This document shows, one piece after another, positions 1 to 8,843 of a DNA stretch of 40,764 bases. How positions within the stretch are numbered: position 1 is the stretch's first letter; every line of letters starts with the position of its first letter. Origin of the DNA: Flavobacteriaceae bacterium (GTDB lineage: Bacteria > Bacteroidota > Bacteroidia > Flavobacteriales > Weeksellaceae); the NCBI GenBank assembly GCA_031276535.1, contig JAISMV010000060.1:1-40764 (forward strand). Direction: 5' to 3'. The translations under genes and the position numbers were made by a program. Under the pieces are notes generated by a model. The model worked only from the letters and a program-made list of their open reading frames with translations, made no database searches and had not been told where the DNA came from.

Positions 1-113
1 GTCTTTTTCTCTTTTTCTTCTTGATTTAGCCCGCTAAATCTTCAAATAAAAAGCAAAAAATCCATCTCAAAAATAGCAATAAAATATAATCGCAATAAAA
101 TTTAAACAGGCTC
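1..113. repeat. MITE-like element, copy 1 (right part, cut by window edge)
   Basis: This is the right-hand ~113 bp of the short inverted-repeat element seen complete at 19710-19900 and 21607-21781. It contains the central palindrome GATTTAGC-cc-GCTAAATC (23-40) and ends in the terminal repeat TAAAATTTAAACAGGCTC. The next bases are TAA, compatible with a TNA target. It has the same orientation as the other two copies. It carries the 16-bp segment that copy 3 lacks. No coding capacity is visible. Confidence 0.85.
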
Positions 114-281
114 TAAAAATAGTAACCCTGAACTACACACGTCTTTTTTATCATCTTCTGTTCCGCATAATTGAAGATTAAGTCCTGCCTTTCAGGCAGT
201 GCGGCACTTTCGTCATCCTTCCCCCTCAGGTCGCTGACCTGAGGTTATGAAAATCAAATCCTTTCAGGATTTTTGCTGCGT
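113..281. repeat. ~168-bp direct repeat, unit A
   Basis: This unit is about 93-95% identical by eye to 535-701. It begins CTAAAAATAGTAACCCTGA and ends TTTTTGCTGCGT. It contains three perfect hairpins: CTGCCT-ttc-AGGCAG (185-199), CCTCAGGTC-gct-GACCTGAGG (224-244) and AAATCCT-ttc-AGGATTT (256-272). Its left edge abuts the right end of MITE copy 1. The differences from unit B lie outside the hairpin stems. Confidence 0.9.
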
Positions 282-534
282 AAGGCAAAAACAGTCCGGA
301 TAATACGGTTTCAAAACAACAAAAGACTCTTTTAAAACATTTGGTTTCCACCTGAAAGGCATTACGACTCTTTTGTCATCCTACCGATGACTTGCGGAGA
401 ACACACACAACAAGAAACAGACGAAGGTTAGACATTAAGGCACACTCTTTGCCTGAAAGGCAATATTTTCGTAACCGCAGATCAGCGATCTGCGGAGAAC
501 ACACACAACAACAACTCCTGCCTGAAAGGCAGGA
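282..534. repeat. Spacer with further short palindromes between the direct repeats
   Basis: This stretch holds more hairpins with the same two loop types: TTGCCT-gaa-AGGCAA (449-463), CCGCAGATC-agc-GATCTGCGG (475-495) and TCCTGCCT-gaa-AGGCAGGA (516-534). The string GCGGAGAACACACACAACAA occurs twice, near 394 and 491. The GAA and AGC loops are the reverse complements of the TTC and GCT loops in the flanking units, so the same palindrome families occur in both orientations. No ORF is supported. Confidence 0.75.
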
Positions 535-701
535 CTAAAAATAGTAACCCTGAGCTACACACGTCTTTTTTATCATCTTCTGTTCCGCATAATGAAGATT
601 AAGTCCTGCCTTTCAGGCAGTGCGATTCTTTCGTTATCCTCCCCCTCAGGTCGCTGACCTGAGGTTATGAAGATCAAATCCTTTCAGGATTTTTGCTGCG
701 T
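535..701. repeat. ~168-bp direct repeat, unit B
   Basis: This is the second copy of unit A, with its hairpins at 606-620, 644-664 and 676-692. A few substitutions and single-base indels separate the copies, for example GAGCTAC versus GAACTAC. From 702 to the promoter near 997 the sequence is AT-rich. Apart from a possible degenerate MITE core around 733-748, I see nothing there. Confidence 0.9.
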
Positions 702-996
702 TATAAAAAAAATCAAATGCTCTGATTTTTACATTTAAGCCACTAAATATCAAATATATGATCCATACACCGTCCGTAAACAAAAAACCGGATTAAACTT
801 GTTTAAAATAGTACTAATCAATATAATATACAAAAATTATTTGTGACTCACAACTATTTTACAAGATAGTATGTGTATTTCTCCCCATCTTACTTTTCTG
901 AAAATATGATGCGTTTGCCCTGTTATATCATATAATCCCAAACTGTTTGGGTAAAAAAATTGTTTAATTTTTATTGTTAATTGTCCTTTTTTGAAC

Positions 997-1004
997 TACT
1001 TTTG
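997..1004 (+). promoter_or_regulatory. Bacteroidota-type promoter (-7 box) for the DUF4136 lipoprotein gene
   Basis: TACTTTTG matches the TAnnTTTG -7 consensus. A TTG at 974-976, 20 bp upstream, can serve as the -33 element. Transcription would start near 1011, about 57 bases before the chosen start codon at 1068. This also argues against the upstream in-frame start at 1017. Confidence 0.6.
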
Positions 1005-1067
1005 GTATAATATTGGATGACTATAAATTTTAAACCTTATTATATTAACTTTAAAAATTTCAACGTG

Positions 1068-1592
1068 ATGAAAACTAAACTTTTACTCATAGTCGGAATG
1101 TGTTTATCAATGACCGGTTGTTCAATAAACACTTCTTATGATTACGATAAAACTGTGGACTTTTCGCAGTATAAGACCTTCACTGTCTATCAGGAAGGAA
1201 TAGATAAACTAAAGCTCAACGATATAGATAAAAATCGTATTCTACGGGCTTTAGTAAGCCAATTAAATAACAAAGGACTGACAGAAGATACCAAAGGGGA
1301 TCTTACCGTAAATATTTTGGCTTCTTCCAAGAAGGTGATTAATGTTGACCATCATCCTTACTGGGGCGCTCCATGGGGATGGGGATACGGTTGGTCTGAT
1401 ACCAGTACCGTTTATGAAACCCGAGAGGGGAAAATAGTTATTCATCTGGTAGATTCTAAAAAAAACATACTCGTTTGGGAAGGGATTGCGGAAGGATTTA
1501 ATGTAGACATTGCGAGAAATAAGGAAGAGTTGATCGGAAAAGCGGTTCAAAAGGCACTTACTCACTATCCTCCCGGAAGAAAGGAAAAATAG
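1068..1592 (+). CDS. DUF4136 domain lipoprotein
   Basis: The product is a predicted outer-membrane or periplasmic lipoprotein of 174 aa. A signal peptide with a lipobox-like SMTGC places the acylated cysteine at residue 18. The mature part has the DUF4136 pattern: an early YDYDKTVDFSQYKTF segment, then a strand-rich body with an aromatic, glycine-rich stretch (HPYWGAPWGWGYGW) and the late LVWEGIAEG segment. The molecular function of this family is unknown. An in-frame start 51 bases upstream (1017) would add 17 residues before the signal peptide, so I prefer 1068. The gene stands alone and converges on the ribosomal operon. Confidence 0.85.
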   Translation: MKTKLLLIVGMCLSMTGCSINTSYDYDKTVDFSQYKTFTVYQEGIDKLKLNDIDKNRILRALVSQLNNKGLTEDTKGDLTVNILASSKKVINVDHHPYWGAPWGWGYGWSDTSTVYETREGKIVIHLVDSKKNILVWEGIAEGFNVDIARNKEELIGKAVQKALTHYPPGRKEK

Positions 1593-1829
1593 TCTTGCTT
1601 AACAAACAAGAGGCTTTCTGACCGGTTTCAACGGGGAGAATTCTCATATTCGGCATATGTAGTGGGAAATTTCGAATGTTCCCGCGGGTGGAAGGTTTGT
1701 ATCAAAAATATTGAACATTTCGGATATTCGATTGGTGTGCAATAATGCGGATGCATTTTCGTCAGGATTCGGGCAACTTCTGAAATGCCGTATCAACAGC
1801 GAAAATCAGAGCTTTGTTTATAAAAAAAA
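1593..1829. other. Gene-free stretch between lipoprotein gene and operon terminator
   Basis: No credible ORF, RNA gene or repeat is seen here. Base composition is less AT-biased than in other gaps, and short frames run 15-20 codons before stops, so it could be decayed coding sequence. I cannot name a parent gene. Confidence 0.4.
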
Positions 1830-1854
1830 TAGCAGTAAGGTTTCCTTACTGCTA
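1821..1854 (-). terminator. Intrinsic terminator of the ribosomal protein operon
   Basis: On the minus strand, TAGCAGTAAGG-aaa-CCTTACTGCTA forms a perfect 11-bp stem with a 3-base loop (1830-1854). It is followed by a run of eight T (1822-1829). It lies 78 bp after the rplQ stop codon and is the only strong hairpin downstream of the operon. Confidence 0.9.
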
Positions 1855-1932
1855 GATATGTAAATGAACGTGTTATTTTTATTTAATCTGTATAATTTAA
1901 TTCAGAATCAAATAGTTAAATTTAATTCATTT

Positions 1933-2499
1933 TTATTCTTTCACTTCCGGATTTTCTTCCGCATCTGCAGGCGCTGCATTATCCTCCTCTTTTTTCACTT
2001 CTTCAACGGAAGCTTTTGTTTCAACAACTTCTTCAATTACAGGTTCTGCTGCTGCAACTTCATTTATTTCTTCTTTTTTGGAAGATGAAGATCGGCGGCT
2101 TCTTCTGGTTGTTTTTTTAGTGGAGCTTCCACCGTACAATTCGTTGAAATCCACCAGTTCTATAAGGGCTGTATCTGCTGCGTCTCCCAGACGAAAACCT
2201 GTTTTTATTATTCGGGTGTACCCTCCGTTTCTGGAAGATATTTTAGGTGCTATTGTTCTAAACAGTTCCGTAATTGCTTCTTTATTTTGAAGATAGCTGA
2301 AAACAACTCTTCTGTTTTGTGTTGTATCTTCTTTTGACTTAGTTAAAAGAGGTTCTACGTAAGTTCTTAAAGCCTTAGCTTTAGCCACAGTTGTATTAAT
2401 TCTTTTATGTAAGATAAGAGATGATGCCATATTTGAAAGCATTGCTTTTCGGTGCGATGCTGTTCTTCCCAAGTGATTAAACTTTTTTCCGTGTCTCAT
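1933..2499 (-). CDS. rplQ: 50S ribosomal protein L17, with long C-terminal tail
   Basis: L17 binds 23S rRNA domain III near the exit side of the large subunit. The N-terminal ~120 residues are the conserved core, starting [20 protein letters not shown]. The 188-residue length exceeds the ~120-residue core because of a low-complexity tail. The tail begins basic and serine-rich ([11 protein letters not shown]) and becomes strongly acidic ([18 protein letters not shown]). Such tails are familiar in Bacteroidota L17. It is the last gene of the operon, 9 bp after rpoA. Confidence 0.97.
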   Translation of the reverse strand: MRHGKKFNHLGRTASHRKAMLSNMASSLILHKRINTTVAKAKALRTYVEPLLTKSKEDTTQNRRVVFSYLQNKEAITELFRTIAPKISSRNGGYTRIIKTGFRLGDAADTALIELVDFNELYGGSSTKKTTRRSRRSSSSKKEEINEVAAAEPVIEEVVETKASVEEVKKEEDNAAPADAEENPEVKE

Positions 2500-2508
2500 A
2501 ATTTCTTA

Positions 2509-3501
2509 TTATTCTACATCTAATTTATATCTTGAAACATCTAAACCGAAAGTAAGATTTTTAGAATATACTAAATCTTCCAATTCCGTTAAAGATTTTT
2601 TACCAAAGTTTCTAAACTTCATTAAATCTGATTTTGTAAAGGAAACCAATTCTCCCAAAGTTTCTACTTCTGCTGCTTTAAGGCAATTTAATGCTCTCAC
2701 GGACAAGTCCATATCCACCAATTTGGTTTTCAACAGCTGTCTCATATGAAGCGCTTCTTCATCGTAGGTTTCCGTAGAGGCTACCACATCTGATTCCAAA
2801 GTTATCCTTTCGTCTGAAAACAACATGAAATGATGGATCAGAATTTTAGCTGCTTCTGTCAAAGCTTTCTGAGGAGTAATGGAACCGTCTGTCTGAATAT
2901 CCAAAACCAATTTTTCATAATCGGTTCTTTGTTCTACACGATAATCTTCAACGCTATAACTTACATTCCTGATCGGAGTATAGATGGAATCGATAGCGAT
3001 AGTTCCCAGCGGAAAATGATTGGATTTATTCTGTTCTGCCGAAACGTATCCTCTTCCTTTATCTATATTGAATGTTATGTTGAAGTTTACCGATTTATCC
3101 ATACGACAGATCACCAAATCAGGGTTCAATACCTGATAAGAAGAAATAAATTTCCCAAGATCCCCTGCTGTCAGTTCTGTTTTTCCATAGATCTGAGCAG
3201 TTACTACTTCGTTTCCACCTTTATTAATTTGGTTTTTAAATCGGACTTTTTTAAGATTCAGTATGATCTCCGTTACATCTTCTATTACTCCCGGAATGGT
3301 AGAAAATTCATGTTCCACTCCTTCTATTTTTATGTATGTAATAGCATAACCTTCTAATGAAGATAATAAAACTCTTCGTAAAGCATTTCCTACAGTCAGC
3401 CCAAATCCAGGCTCTAAAGGTCTGAATTCGAATTGTCCTTTGAAATCATCTGATTCAATTAAAATTACCTTATCAGGTTTTATAAAGTTTAAAATCGCCA
3501 T
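2509..3501 (-). CDS. rpoA: DNA-directed RNA polymerase subunit alpha
   Basis: The alpha dimer nucleates RNA polymerase assembly, and its C-terminal domain contacts upstream DNA and activators. The 330-aa length is normal. The N-terminal assembly domain shows [20 protein letters not shown] (about residues 25-44). After a linker, the C-terminal domain carries the helix-hairpin-helix region [20 protein letters not shown] and [13 protein letters not shown]. It follows rpsD by 25 bp and precedes rplQ, the usual alpha-operon order. Confidence 0.98.
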   Translation of the reverse strand: MAILNFIKPDKVILIESDDFKGQFEFRPLEPGFGLTVGNALRRVLLSSLEGYAITYIKIEGVEHEFSTIPGVIEDVTEIILNLKKVRFKNQINKGGNEVVTAQIYGKTELTAGDLGKFISSYQVLNPDLVICRMDKSVNFNITFNIDKGRGYVSAEQNKSNHFPLGTIAIDSIYTPIRNVSYSVEDYRVEQRTDYEKLVLDIQTDGSITPQKALTEAAKILIHHFMLFSDERITLESDVVASTETYDEEALHMRQLLKTKLVDMDLSVRALNCLKAAEVETLGELVSFTKSDLMKFRNFGKKSLTELEDLVYSKNLTFGLDVSRYKLDVE

Positions 3502-3526
3502 ATAAATTTTAGCTAATTTTTTATTT

Positions 3527-4138
3527 TTATTTAGAATATAATTCGACTATCAATTGTTCTTTGATATCCTCAGGAATTTGAATTCTTTCAGGAACTACTT
3601 TAAATTCTCCTGATAGTTTTTCATCATTCCACACTAACCACTCATAAGTTTTATGAGAGTTATTAGCTAAAGCATTTTTAATTACCTGTAATGATTTAGA
3701 TTTTTCTCTTACTCCTACTACGTCACCCGGTCTCAACAGATAAGAAGGAATATTTACTATTTCTCCATTAACGGTAATATGTTTGTGAGACACTAGCTGA
3801 CGAGATCCTGCTCTTGTGCTTGACAGACCAAATCTATAGACTACATTGTCTAATCGGGATTCACAAAGTTGTAATAGAACTTCCCCTGTAATTCCTTTGT
3901 TTCTTTGAGCCTTTTCAAACAAGTTAGCAAATTGTCGTTCTAAAATACCATAGGTATATTTTGCTTTTTGTTTTTCTGCCAACTGAACTGCGTATTCAGA
4001 TTTCTTAGCTCCTCTTCTTTTGATCGGACCGTGTTGTCCTGGAGGGTATTTTCTTCTTTCAAAATACTTATCTTCCCCATAAATAGCCTGTCCGAATTTT
4101 CGGGCTATTTTCGTTTTTGGACCAATATATCTTGCCAT
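3527..4138 (-). CDS. rpsD: 30S ribosomal protein S4
   Basis: S4 is a primary 16S rRNA binder that starts assembly of the 30S body. The protein is 203 aa. It has the N-terminal [16 protein letters not shown] segment and an S4 RNA-binding domain from about residue 90 ([30 protein letters not shown]). The N-terminus lacks the four-cysteine zinc knuckle, so this is a zinc-free type. A 75-bp gap separates it from rpsK, one of the two widest gaps in the operon. I see no clear promoter in that gap. Confidence 0.98.
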   Translation of the reverse strand: MARYIGPKTKIARKFGQAIYGEDKYFERRKYPPGQHGPIKRRGAKKSEYAVQLAEKQKAKYTYGILERQFANLFEKAQRNKGITGEVLLQLCESRLDNVVYRFGLSSTRAGSRQLVSHKHITVNGEIVNIPSYLLRPGDVVGVREKSKSLQVIKNALANNSHKTYEWLVWNDEKLSGEFKVVPERIQIPEDIKEQLIVELYSK

Positions 4139-4213
4139 TATTCAGATTTTACATTTTAGATCTTAGATTTTGAATGTGTGTTTTCAAAATATAAAATTCA
4201 TTCTTAATTTTTT

Positions 4214-4606
4214 CTATACTCTTCTTCTTTTTGGAGGTCTGCATCCGTTATGAGGAATCGGAGTTACATCAACGATCTCACTTACTTCAATTCCTGCATT
4301 GTGAATGGTTCGAATTGCAGATTCTCTTCCTGCTCCCGGTCCTTTCACAAAGACTTTAACTCTCCTTAAACCTAGTTCATATGCTACCTGAGCACAATTT
4401 TCCGCTGCTATCTGAGCTGCATAGGGAGTGTTTTTTTTGGAGCCTTTAAAACCCATTTTCCCGGCAGACGACCAAGAAATCACTTCTCCGCTTTTGTTAG
4501 TCAGGGAAATAATGATATTATTGAATGAGGCCTGGATATGAGCTTCTCCTACTGCTTCAATCTTAACTTTTCTTTTTTTAGTTGTTTTTGATGCTGTTTT
4601 TGCCAT
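4214..4606 (-). CDS. rpsK: 30S ribosomal protein S11
   Basis: S11 lies in the 30S platform near the E site, next to the mRNA path. The 130-aa protein begins with a lysine-rich tail and continues with the conserved [21 protein letters not shown] strands. It ends in the hallmark [13 protein letters not shown]. It starts 13 bp after rpsM. Confidence 0.98.
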   Translation of the reverse strand: MAKTASKTTKKRKVKIEAVGEAHIQASFNNIIISLTNKSGEVISWSSAGKMGFKGSKKNTPYAAQIAAENCAQVAYELGLRRVKVFVKGPGAGRESAIRTIHNAGIEVSEIVDVTPIPHNGCRPPKRRRV

Positions 4607-4619
4607 TGTTACCTATTTA

Positions 4620-4997
4620 TTATTTAGTGGCCTTTTTCTTGTTGGCTACAGTTTTTCTCTTACCTTTTCTCGTACGGGAGTTATTTTTGGTTCTTTGTCC
4701 TCTAAGCGGTAATCCCAAACGATGTCTGATACCTCTTTGACATCCGATATCCATTAAACGTTTAATGTTTAACTGAATTTCTGAACGCAATTCTCCTTCT
4801 ACTTTAATATTTTCAGAAATAAATTTTCTGATGGCATTGATTTCGTCATCATCCCATTCTGAAACTTTTTTGTCTTCACTGATTCCTGCATCCTTTAAAA
4901 TTTTTAACGCAGTACTTTTACCGATACCATAAATATAAGTAAGACCTATAACTCCTCTTTTATTTTTTGGTAAATCTACACCGGAAATTCTAGCCAT
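4620..4997 (-). CDS. rpsM: 30S ribosomal protein S13
   Basis: S13 sits in the 30S head and bridges to L5 on the large subunit. It is 125 aa with the typical [26 protein letters not shown] start and the helix-hairpin-helix region. The basic C-terminal tail ([19 protein letters not shown]) reaches toward the decoding site. It follows rpmJ by 4 bp. Confidence 0.98.
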   Translation of the reverse strand: MARISGVDLPKNKRGVIGLTYIYGIGKSTALKILKDAGISEDKKVSEWDDDEINAIRKFISENIKVEGELRSEIQLNIKRLMDIGCQRGIRHRLGLPLRGQRTKNNSRTRKGKRKTVANKKKATK

Positions 4998-5001
4998 AGT
5001 A

Positions 5002-5118
5002 TTAACCTTGTCTTTGTTTAAATTTAGGATTCTTTTTGTTTATAATGTACAGACGTCCTTTTCGTCTTACAACTATATCTTCTGAACTTCTTTTTTTAAG
5101 TGATGCTCTAATTTTCAT
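5002..5118 (-). CDS. rpmJ: 50S ribosomal protein L36, zinc-free form
   Basis: This 38-codon gene lies in the gap between infA and rpsM and is in frame from ATG at 5118 to TAA at 5002. The product begins [20 protein letters not shown] and ends NPKFKQRQG, the L36 signature at both ends. L36 packs against 23S rRNA at the base of the L7/L12 stalk. The residues that form the Cys-Cys-Cys-His zinc site in E. coli L36 are Ser, Asp, Asn and Phe here, so no zinc site remains. It starts 19 bp after infA and ends 4 bp before rpsM. Confidence 0.97.
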   Translation of the reverse strand: MKIRASLKKRSSEDIVVRRKGRLYIINKKNPKFKQRQG

Positions 5119-5137
5119 TTTTTTCTTTCTAATTTTT

Positions 5138-5353
5138 TTAATATCTGAAAGTTATTCTTCCTTTGGATAGGTCATAAGGAGACATTTCCAACCTTACTTT
5201 ATCTCCGGGTAATAATTTGATGTAATGCATTCTCATCTTACCTGAAATATGCGCGGTTAAAATATGTCCGTTTTCTAATTCAACTCTAAACATTGCGTTA
5301 GACAATGCTTCGATGATCGTTCCGTCCTGTTCTATATGTTTTTGTTTTGCCAT
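5138..5353 (-). CDS. infA: Translation initiation factor IF-1
   Basis: IF-1 occupies the 30S A site during initiation and assists IF-2 and IF-3. The 71-aa OB-fold protein shows the family pattern [29 protein letters not shown] and the conserved end [12 protein letters not shown]. It is 6 bp after secY, a position common in this phylum, with no map or adk gene between. Confidence 0.98.
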   Translation of the reverse strand: MAKQKHIEQDGTIIEALSNAMFRVELENGHILTAHISGKMRMHYIKLLPGDKVRLEMSPYDLSKGRITFRY

Positions 5354-5359
5354 ATATTC

Positions 5360-6739
5360 TTAATGCGGATTCCTACTTAATCTTGACTGCATTAAACCAT
5401 CATAGTGATGATTTAACAAATAAGTATTGATTTGTTGTACCGTGTCTAATAATACACCCACCATAATTAATAATGAAGTTCCTCCGAAAAACAATGCGAA
5501 TTGATCGGTTGCGGTGAGACCAATAATTTTCACAATTGCGGGAAGAACTGCAATGATAGCTAAATAAATAGCTCCGGGCAGGGTAATCTTAGACAAGATA
5601 TCATCTAAATAATCTGCGGTTTCTTTTCCGGGTTTTACTCTCGGGATCAACCCTCCGTTCCTTTTCAAATCATCAGCCATTTGATTCACGGGAATGGTAA
5701 TTGCCGTATAGAAAAACGTAAATACTATAATTAATATTGCGAACAAAAGATTATACTGCCAGCTGAATACCTGACTGAAACCCGCCCAGAATGTACTGGT
5801 CGTTGTTTCCGAACGTACGATCAGCCCGGGAATAAACATCAGTGCCTGAGCAAAGATGATAGGCATAACCCCTGCTGCATTTATTTTTAACGGAATGTAT
5901 TGTCTTGCGGCATTGGTGATGGATCGGAATGAACCCGATTTGGTCCTGCTTACGTATTGTACCGGTACTTTTCGTACGGCTACCGTTAACATGATACATA
6001 ATACTATAACCAATAACCAGGCTACGGCTTCTACGAATATCATAATAAGTCCGCTTCCGGTATCTCCTGTCTGAACTCCTATTTCCTGCACAAAGGCAGT
6101 AGGGAATCCTGCAAGTATACCTACCATAATTAGTATGGATATTCCGTTTCCTATTCCTTTGTCTGTTATTTTCTCACCCATCCACATGGCAAAAATGGTA
6201 CCTGAAATCAGGATGATAATGCTTGGTATCCAAAATAGAAACACATTGTTGGGGTCTACCAGATATGCGGTTCTGAATTGATCCACAGGTAAGAATACCT
6301 GAGTAATGGATGTGAGATAAGCAGGCGCCTGGATCAAACATATTAAAATGGTCAGCCATCGTGTAATCTGATTAACGGTCTTACGTCCGCTTTCTCCTTC
6401 TTTTTGCAGTTTCTGGATATACGGAATCGCCAACCCCATCAATTGTACTACAATGGAAGCAGAGATATACGGCATGATACCTAATGCAAAAATAGAGGCT
6501 TTACTAAATGCTCCTCCTGTAAAGGAAGATAATAGTCCCAACAAGCCGGTTGCCTGTTGATTTCCTCCATTATCTTTATAAATTTCGAGAATGTTATCTA
6601 CTTCTACCATATTAATAGCCGGAAGCGGAACATGGGTTCCGAACCTGTATACTAATATCAGGGAGAAAGTAAAGATAAGTTTATCTCTTAACTCCTTAAT
6701 GCTCCAGATATTCTTAACTGTCTGTATAAATCCTTTCAT
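5360..6739 (-). CDS. secY: Protein translocase subunit SecY
   Basis: SecY is the channel of the Sec translocon in the inner membrane. The 459-aa protein has ten predicted membrane helices. An N-terminal amphipathic segment precedes the first helix (LIFTFSLILVYRFGTHVPLP). A plug-like segment (GLLSSFTGGAFSKASIFALG) precedes helix 2b, and the cytoplasmic loop carrying VRKVPVQYVSR contacts SecA or the ribosome. It ends in a short basic tail (MQSRLSRNPH). It is encoded between rplO and infA with 6-bp gaps on each side. Confidence 0.98.
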   Translation of the reverse strand: MKGFIQTVKNIWSIKELRDKLIFTFSLILVYRFGTHVPLPAINMVEVDNILEIYKDNGGNQQATGLLGLLSSFTGGAFSKASIFALGIMPYISASIVVQLMGLAIPYIQKLQKEGESGRKTVNQITRWLTILICLIQAPAYLTSITQVFLPVDQFRTAYLVDPNNVFLFWIPSIIILISGTIFAMWMGEKITDKGIGNGISILIMVGILAGFPTAFVQEIGVQTGDTGSGLIMIFVEAVAWLLVIVLCIMLTVAVRKVPVQYVSRTKSGSFRSITNAARQYIPLKINAAGVMPIIFAQALMFIPGLIVRSETTTSTFWAGFSQVFSWQYNLLFAILIIVFTFFYTAITIPVNQMADDLKRNGGLIPRVKPGKETADYLDDILSKITLPGAIYLAIIAVLPAIVKIIGLTATDQFALFFGGTSLLIMVGVLLDTVQQINTYLLNHHYDGLMQSRLSRNPH

Positions 6740-6745
6740 GCTCTT

Positions 6746-7195
6746 TTATAAGGTATTAGCTTGCCCTCCTGCTTTTTCTATAGCTTCTTTTGCTGTTTTA
6801 GTATATTTGTCTACAGTAATGGTTATTGCTGAAGTCAATTCTCCTCTTCCGAGGATCTTTACTAAATCTTTTTTAGAAACCACTCCGTTTTGAGCCAATA
6901 CTTCTTTAGTAATTTCTCCGGAAACTTTGTTAGAATCTATTAAAGCCTGAAGAGTATCTAAGTTTACTCCTGCATACTCTTTTCTGTTGATATTTTTAAA
7001 TCCAAATTTAGGGACTCTTCTTTGTAAAGGCATTTGTCCACCTTCAAAACCGATTTTGTCTTTGTGTCCTGAACGGGATTTATCTCCTTTATGACCTTTG
7101 GTGGAAGTTCCTCCTTTTCCGCTTCCCTGACCTCTACCCAGTCTTTTGCTATTATGTGTTGAACCTTGTGCAGGTTTTAAAGTATGTAAATTCAT
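6746..7195 (-). CDS. rplO: 50S ribosomal protein L15
   Basis: L15 is a late-assembly protein that threads an extended N-terminus into 23S rRNA. The 149-aa sequence shows the glycine- and lysine-rich N-terminal extension (KRLGRGQGSGKGGTSTKGHK) and a globular C-terminal half. It follows rpmD by 6 bp and precedes secY by 6 bp, which suggests close translational linkage. Confidence 0.98.
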   Translation of the reverse strand: MNLHTLKPAQGSTHNSKRLGRGQGSGKGGTSTKGHKGDKSRSGHKDKIGFEGGQMPLQRRVPKFGFKNINRKEYAGVNLDTLQALIDSNKVSGEITKEVLAQNGVVSKKDLVKILGRGELTSAITITVDKYTKTAKEAIEKAGGQANTL

Positions 7196-7201
7196 ATCTT
7201 A

Positions 7202-7378
7202 TTATTCTTCAACAGTTACTAAATGTTTTACTACTGCAACCATCCCTAGTATCTGTGGGGTTGCTTCATGTTCAACGGTTTTATTCAGCTTTGTCAAACC
7301 TAAAGCCTCTAATGTCAGCTTTTGGTTTTTAGGTCTTTTGATTGAACTTCTCTTTAAAGTTATTTTTATCGTTGCCAT
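7202..7378 (-). CDS. rpmD: 50S ribosomal protein L30
   Basis: The product is 58 aa, beginning [20 protein letters not shown] and containing the L30 core [20 protein letters not shown]. An in-frame start further upstream (7441) would add 21 residues overlapping rpsE, so ATG 7378 is preferred. It places the gene 4 bp after the rpsE stop and gives the normal length. L30 binds 23S rRNA domain II. Confidence 0.97.
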   Translation of the reverse strand: MATIKITLKRSSIKRPKNQKLTLEALGLTKLNKTVEHEATPQILGMVAVVKHLVTVEE

Positions 7379-7382
7379 GTTT

Positions 7383-7904
7383 TTATCCTTTAAATACTTT
7401 AGAAAGTGATATTCCTCGTTGTTGTGCAATAACTTCCGCACTTCGAAGGCTTAATAATGCTTTAACTGTCGCTTTCACCACATTGTGAGGATTGGAAGAT
7501 CCTTTGGATTTGGAAAGCACGTCTTTAACTCCTGCAGATTCCAATACGGCACGAACCGCTCCTCCTGCAATCAACCCGGTACCGTTAGACGCTGGACGAA
7601 GAAATATATCTGCTCCTCCGTATTTTGCTGATTGTTCATGGGGTAATGATCCGTTTAATAAAGGAACTCTAACCAGGTTTTTCTTCGCATCTTCTACGGC
7701 TTTGGAAATGGCGCTGGTAACTTCTTTGGATTTTCCCAAACCGAATCCTACCACTCCTTTTTCGTCTCCTACCACTACAATAGCCGAGAAGCCGAATGCT
7801 CTACCTCCTTTAGTTACTTTGGTTACTCTTTGTACACCTACCAATCGGTCTACCAGTTCTATTCCTCCCGGTTTTACTCTTTCAATATTTTTTATTCCTA
7901 ACAT
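7383..7904 (-). CDS. rpsE: 30S ribosomal protein S5
   Basis: S5 is at the mRNA entry and decoding region and affects translational fidelity. The 173-aa protein has the N-terminal double-stranded-RNA-binding-like domain ([30 protein letters not shown]) and a C-terminal domain with [19 protein letters not shown]. It lies 12 bp after rplR. Confidence 0.98.
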   Translation of the reverse strand: MLGIKNIERVKPGGIELVDRLVGVQRVTKVTKGGRAFGFSAIVVVGDEKGVVGFGLGKSKEVTSAISKAVEDAKKNLVRVPLLNGSLPHEQSAKYGGADIFLRPASNGTGLIAGGAVRAVLESAGVKDVLSKSKGSSNPHNVVKATVKALLSLRSAEVIAQQRGISLSKVFKG

Positions 7905-7916
7905 AATTTCAGTGTA

Positions 7917-8273
7917 TTAAAATTTTAAACCTCCTTCTCTGGCACCTTCAGCTAAAGCTTTAATTCTACCATGATAAACAAATCCGTTTCTGTCAAACAC
8001 TACAGTTTCGATACCTGCGGTTTTTGCTTTTTCTGCCAGTTTTTTACCTACGAGGATAGAAATCTCGGTTTTGGTTCCTTTTTCTCCGGCAACTTCTTTT
8101 TCCCGTGAAGAGGCGAAAGCCAAGGTTTTGCCGGAATTATCATCTATAAGTTGAGCGTAAATTTCCTTATTGCTTCTATACACTGATAAACGAGGTTTTT
8201 CAGCGGTACCGAAGATGTTTTTACGAACTCTTCTTTTAACTCTTATTCTTTTTTCTTTTTTAGTTAATGCCAT
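7917..8273 (-). CDS. rplR: 50S ribosomal protein L18
   Basis: L18 binds 5S rRNA together with L5 and L25 in the central protuberance. The 118-aa protein has the basic N-terminus ([19 protein letters not shown]) and the core [18 protein letters not shown]. It ends in the conserved [23 protein letters not shown] pattern. Gaps of 12 bp separate it from rplF and rpsE. Confidence 0.98.
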   Translation of the reverse strand: MALTKKEKRIRVKRRVRKNIFGTAEKPRLSVYRSNKEIYAQLIDDNSGKTLAFASSREKEVAGEKGTKTEISILVGKKLAEKAKTAGIETVVFDRNGFVYHGRIKALAEGAREGGLKF

Positions 8274-8285
8274 AACTCAATATTT

Positions 8286-8831
8286 TTATGCAGATTTACC
8301 TGCTTTTCTTCTAATTTGTTCTCCTACAAACTTAACTCCTTTTCCTTTGTACGGTTCCGGTTTACGAAGTGATCTGATTTTTGCACAAACCATTCCTAAC
8401 AGATATTTATCGTGCGAAGTTAAGGTAATTATCGGATTTTTACCTTTTTCGGTCAATGTTTCTACTTTTACTTCCTGAGGAAGTTCTATTACTACCAAAT
8501 GGGAAAAACCTAAGGCTAATTCTAATTTTTGTCCCTGATTGGAAGCTCTGTACCCTACTCCTACCAATTCCAGTTTTTTTGTAAACCCTTCTGAAACACC
8601 GATTATCATGTTATTAACTAACGCTCTGTATAACCCGTGCAAAGCTCTGTGTTCTTTATTGTCGGAAGGTCGTTCCACCGTAATTTGAGCTTCTTCAATC
8701 TTTAAGGTAATTCCTTTGGTGAGTTCTTGAGTCAATTCGCCGTTTTTTCCTTTTACTGTAACTACGTTATCTTTATAATCAACGGTAGTTCCTACAGGTA
8801 TATTTATGATTGCTTTACCTATTCTTGACAT
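8286..8831 (-). CDS. rplF: 50S ribosomal protein L6
   Basis: L6 lies near the factor-binding centre and the sarcin-ricin loop. The 181-aa protein consists of two related domains. The first begins MSRIGKAIINIPVGTTVDYKD, and the second carries the C-terminal signature RKPEPYKGKGVKFVGEQIRRK. It is 12 bp after rpsH. Confidence 0.98.
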   Translation of the reverse strand: MSRIGKAIINIPVGTTVDYKDNVVTVKGKNGELTQELTKGITLKIEEAQITVERPSDNKEHRALHGLYRALVNNMIIGVSEGFTKKLELVGVGYRASNQGQKLELALGFSHLVVIELPQEVKVETLTEKGKNPIITLTSHDKYLLGMVCAKIRSLRKPEPYKGKGVKFVGEQIRRKAGKSA

Positions 8832-8843
8832 TCTTTCAATTTT

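Noticed and set aside
113-701. CRISPR-like array
   Set aside because: The repeats are short palindromes of varying sequence with irregular spacing, and no cas genes are nearby.
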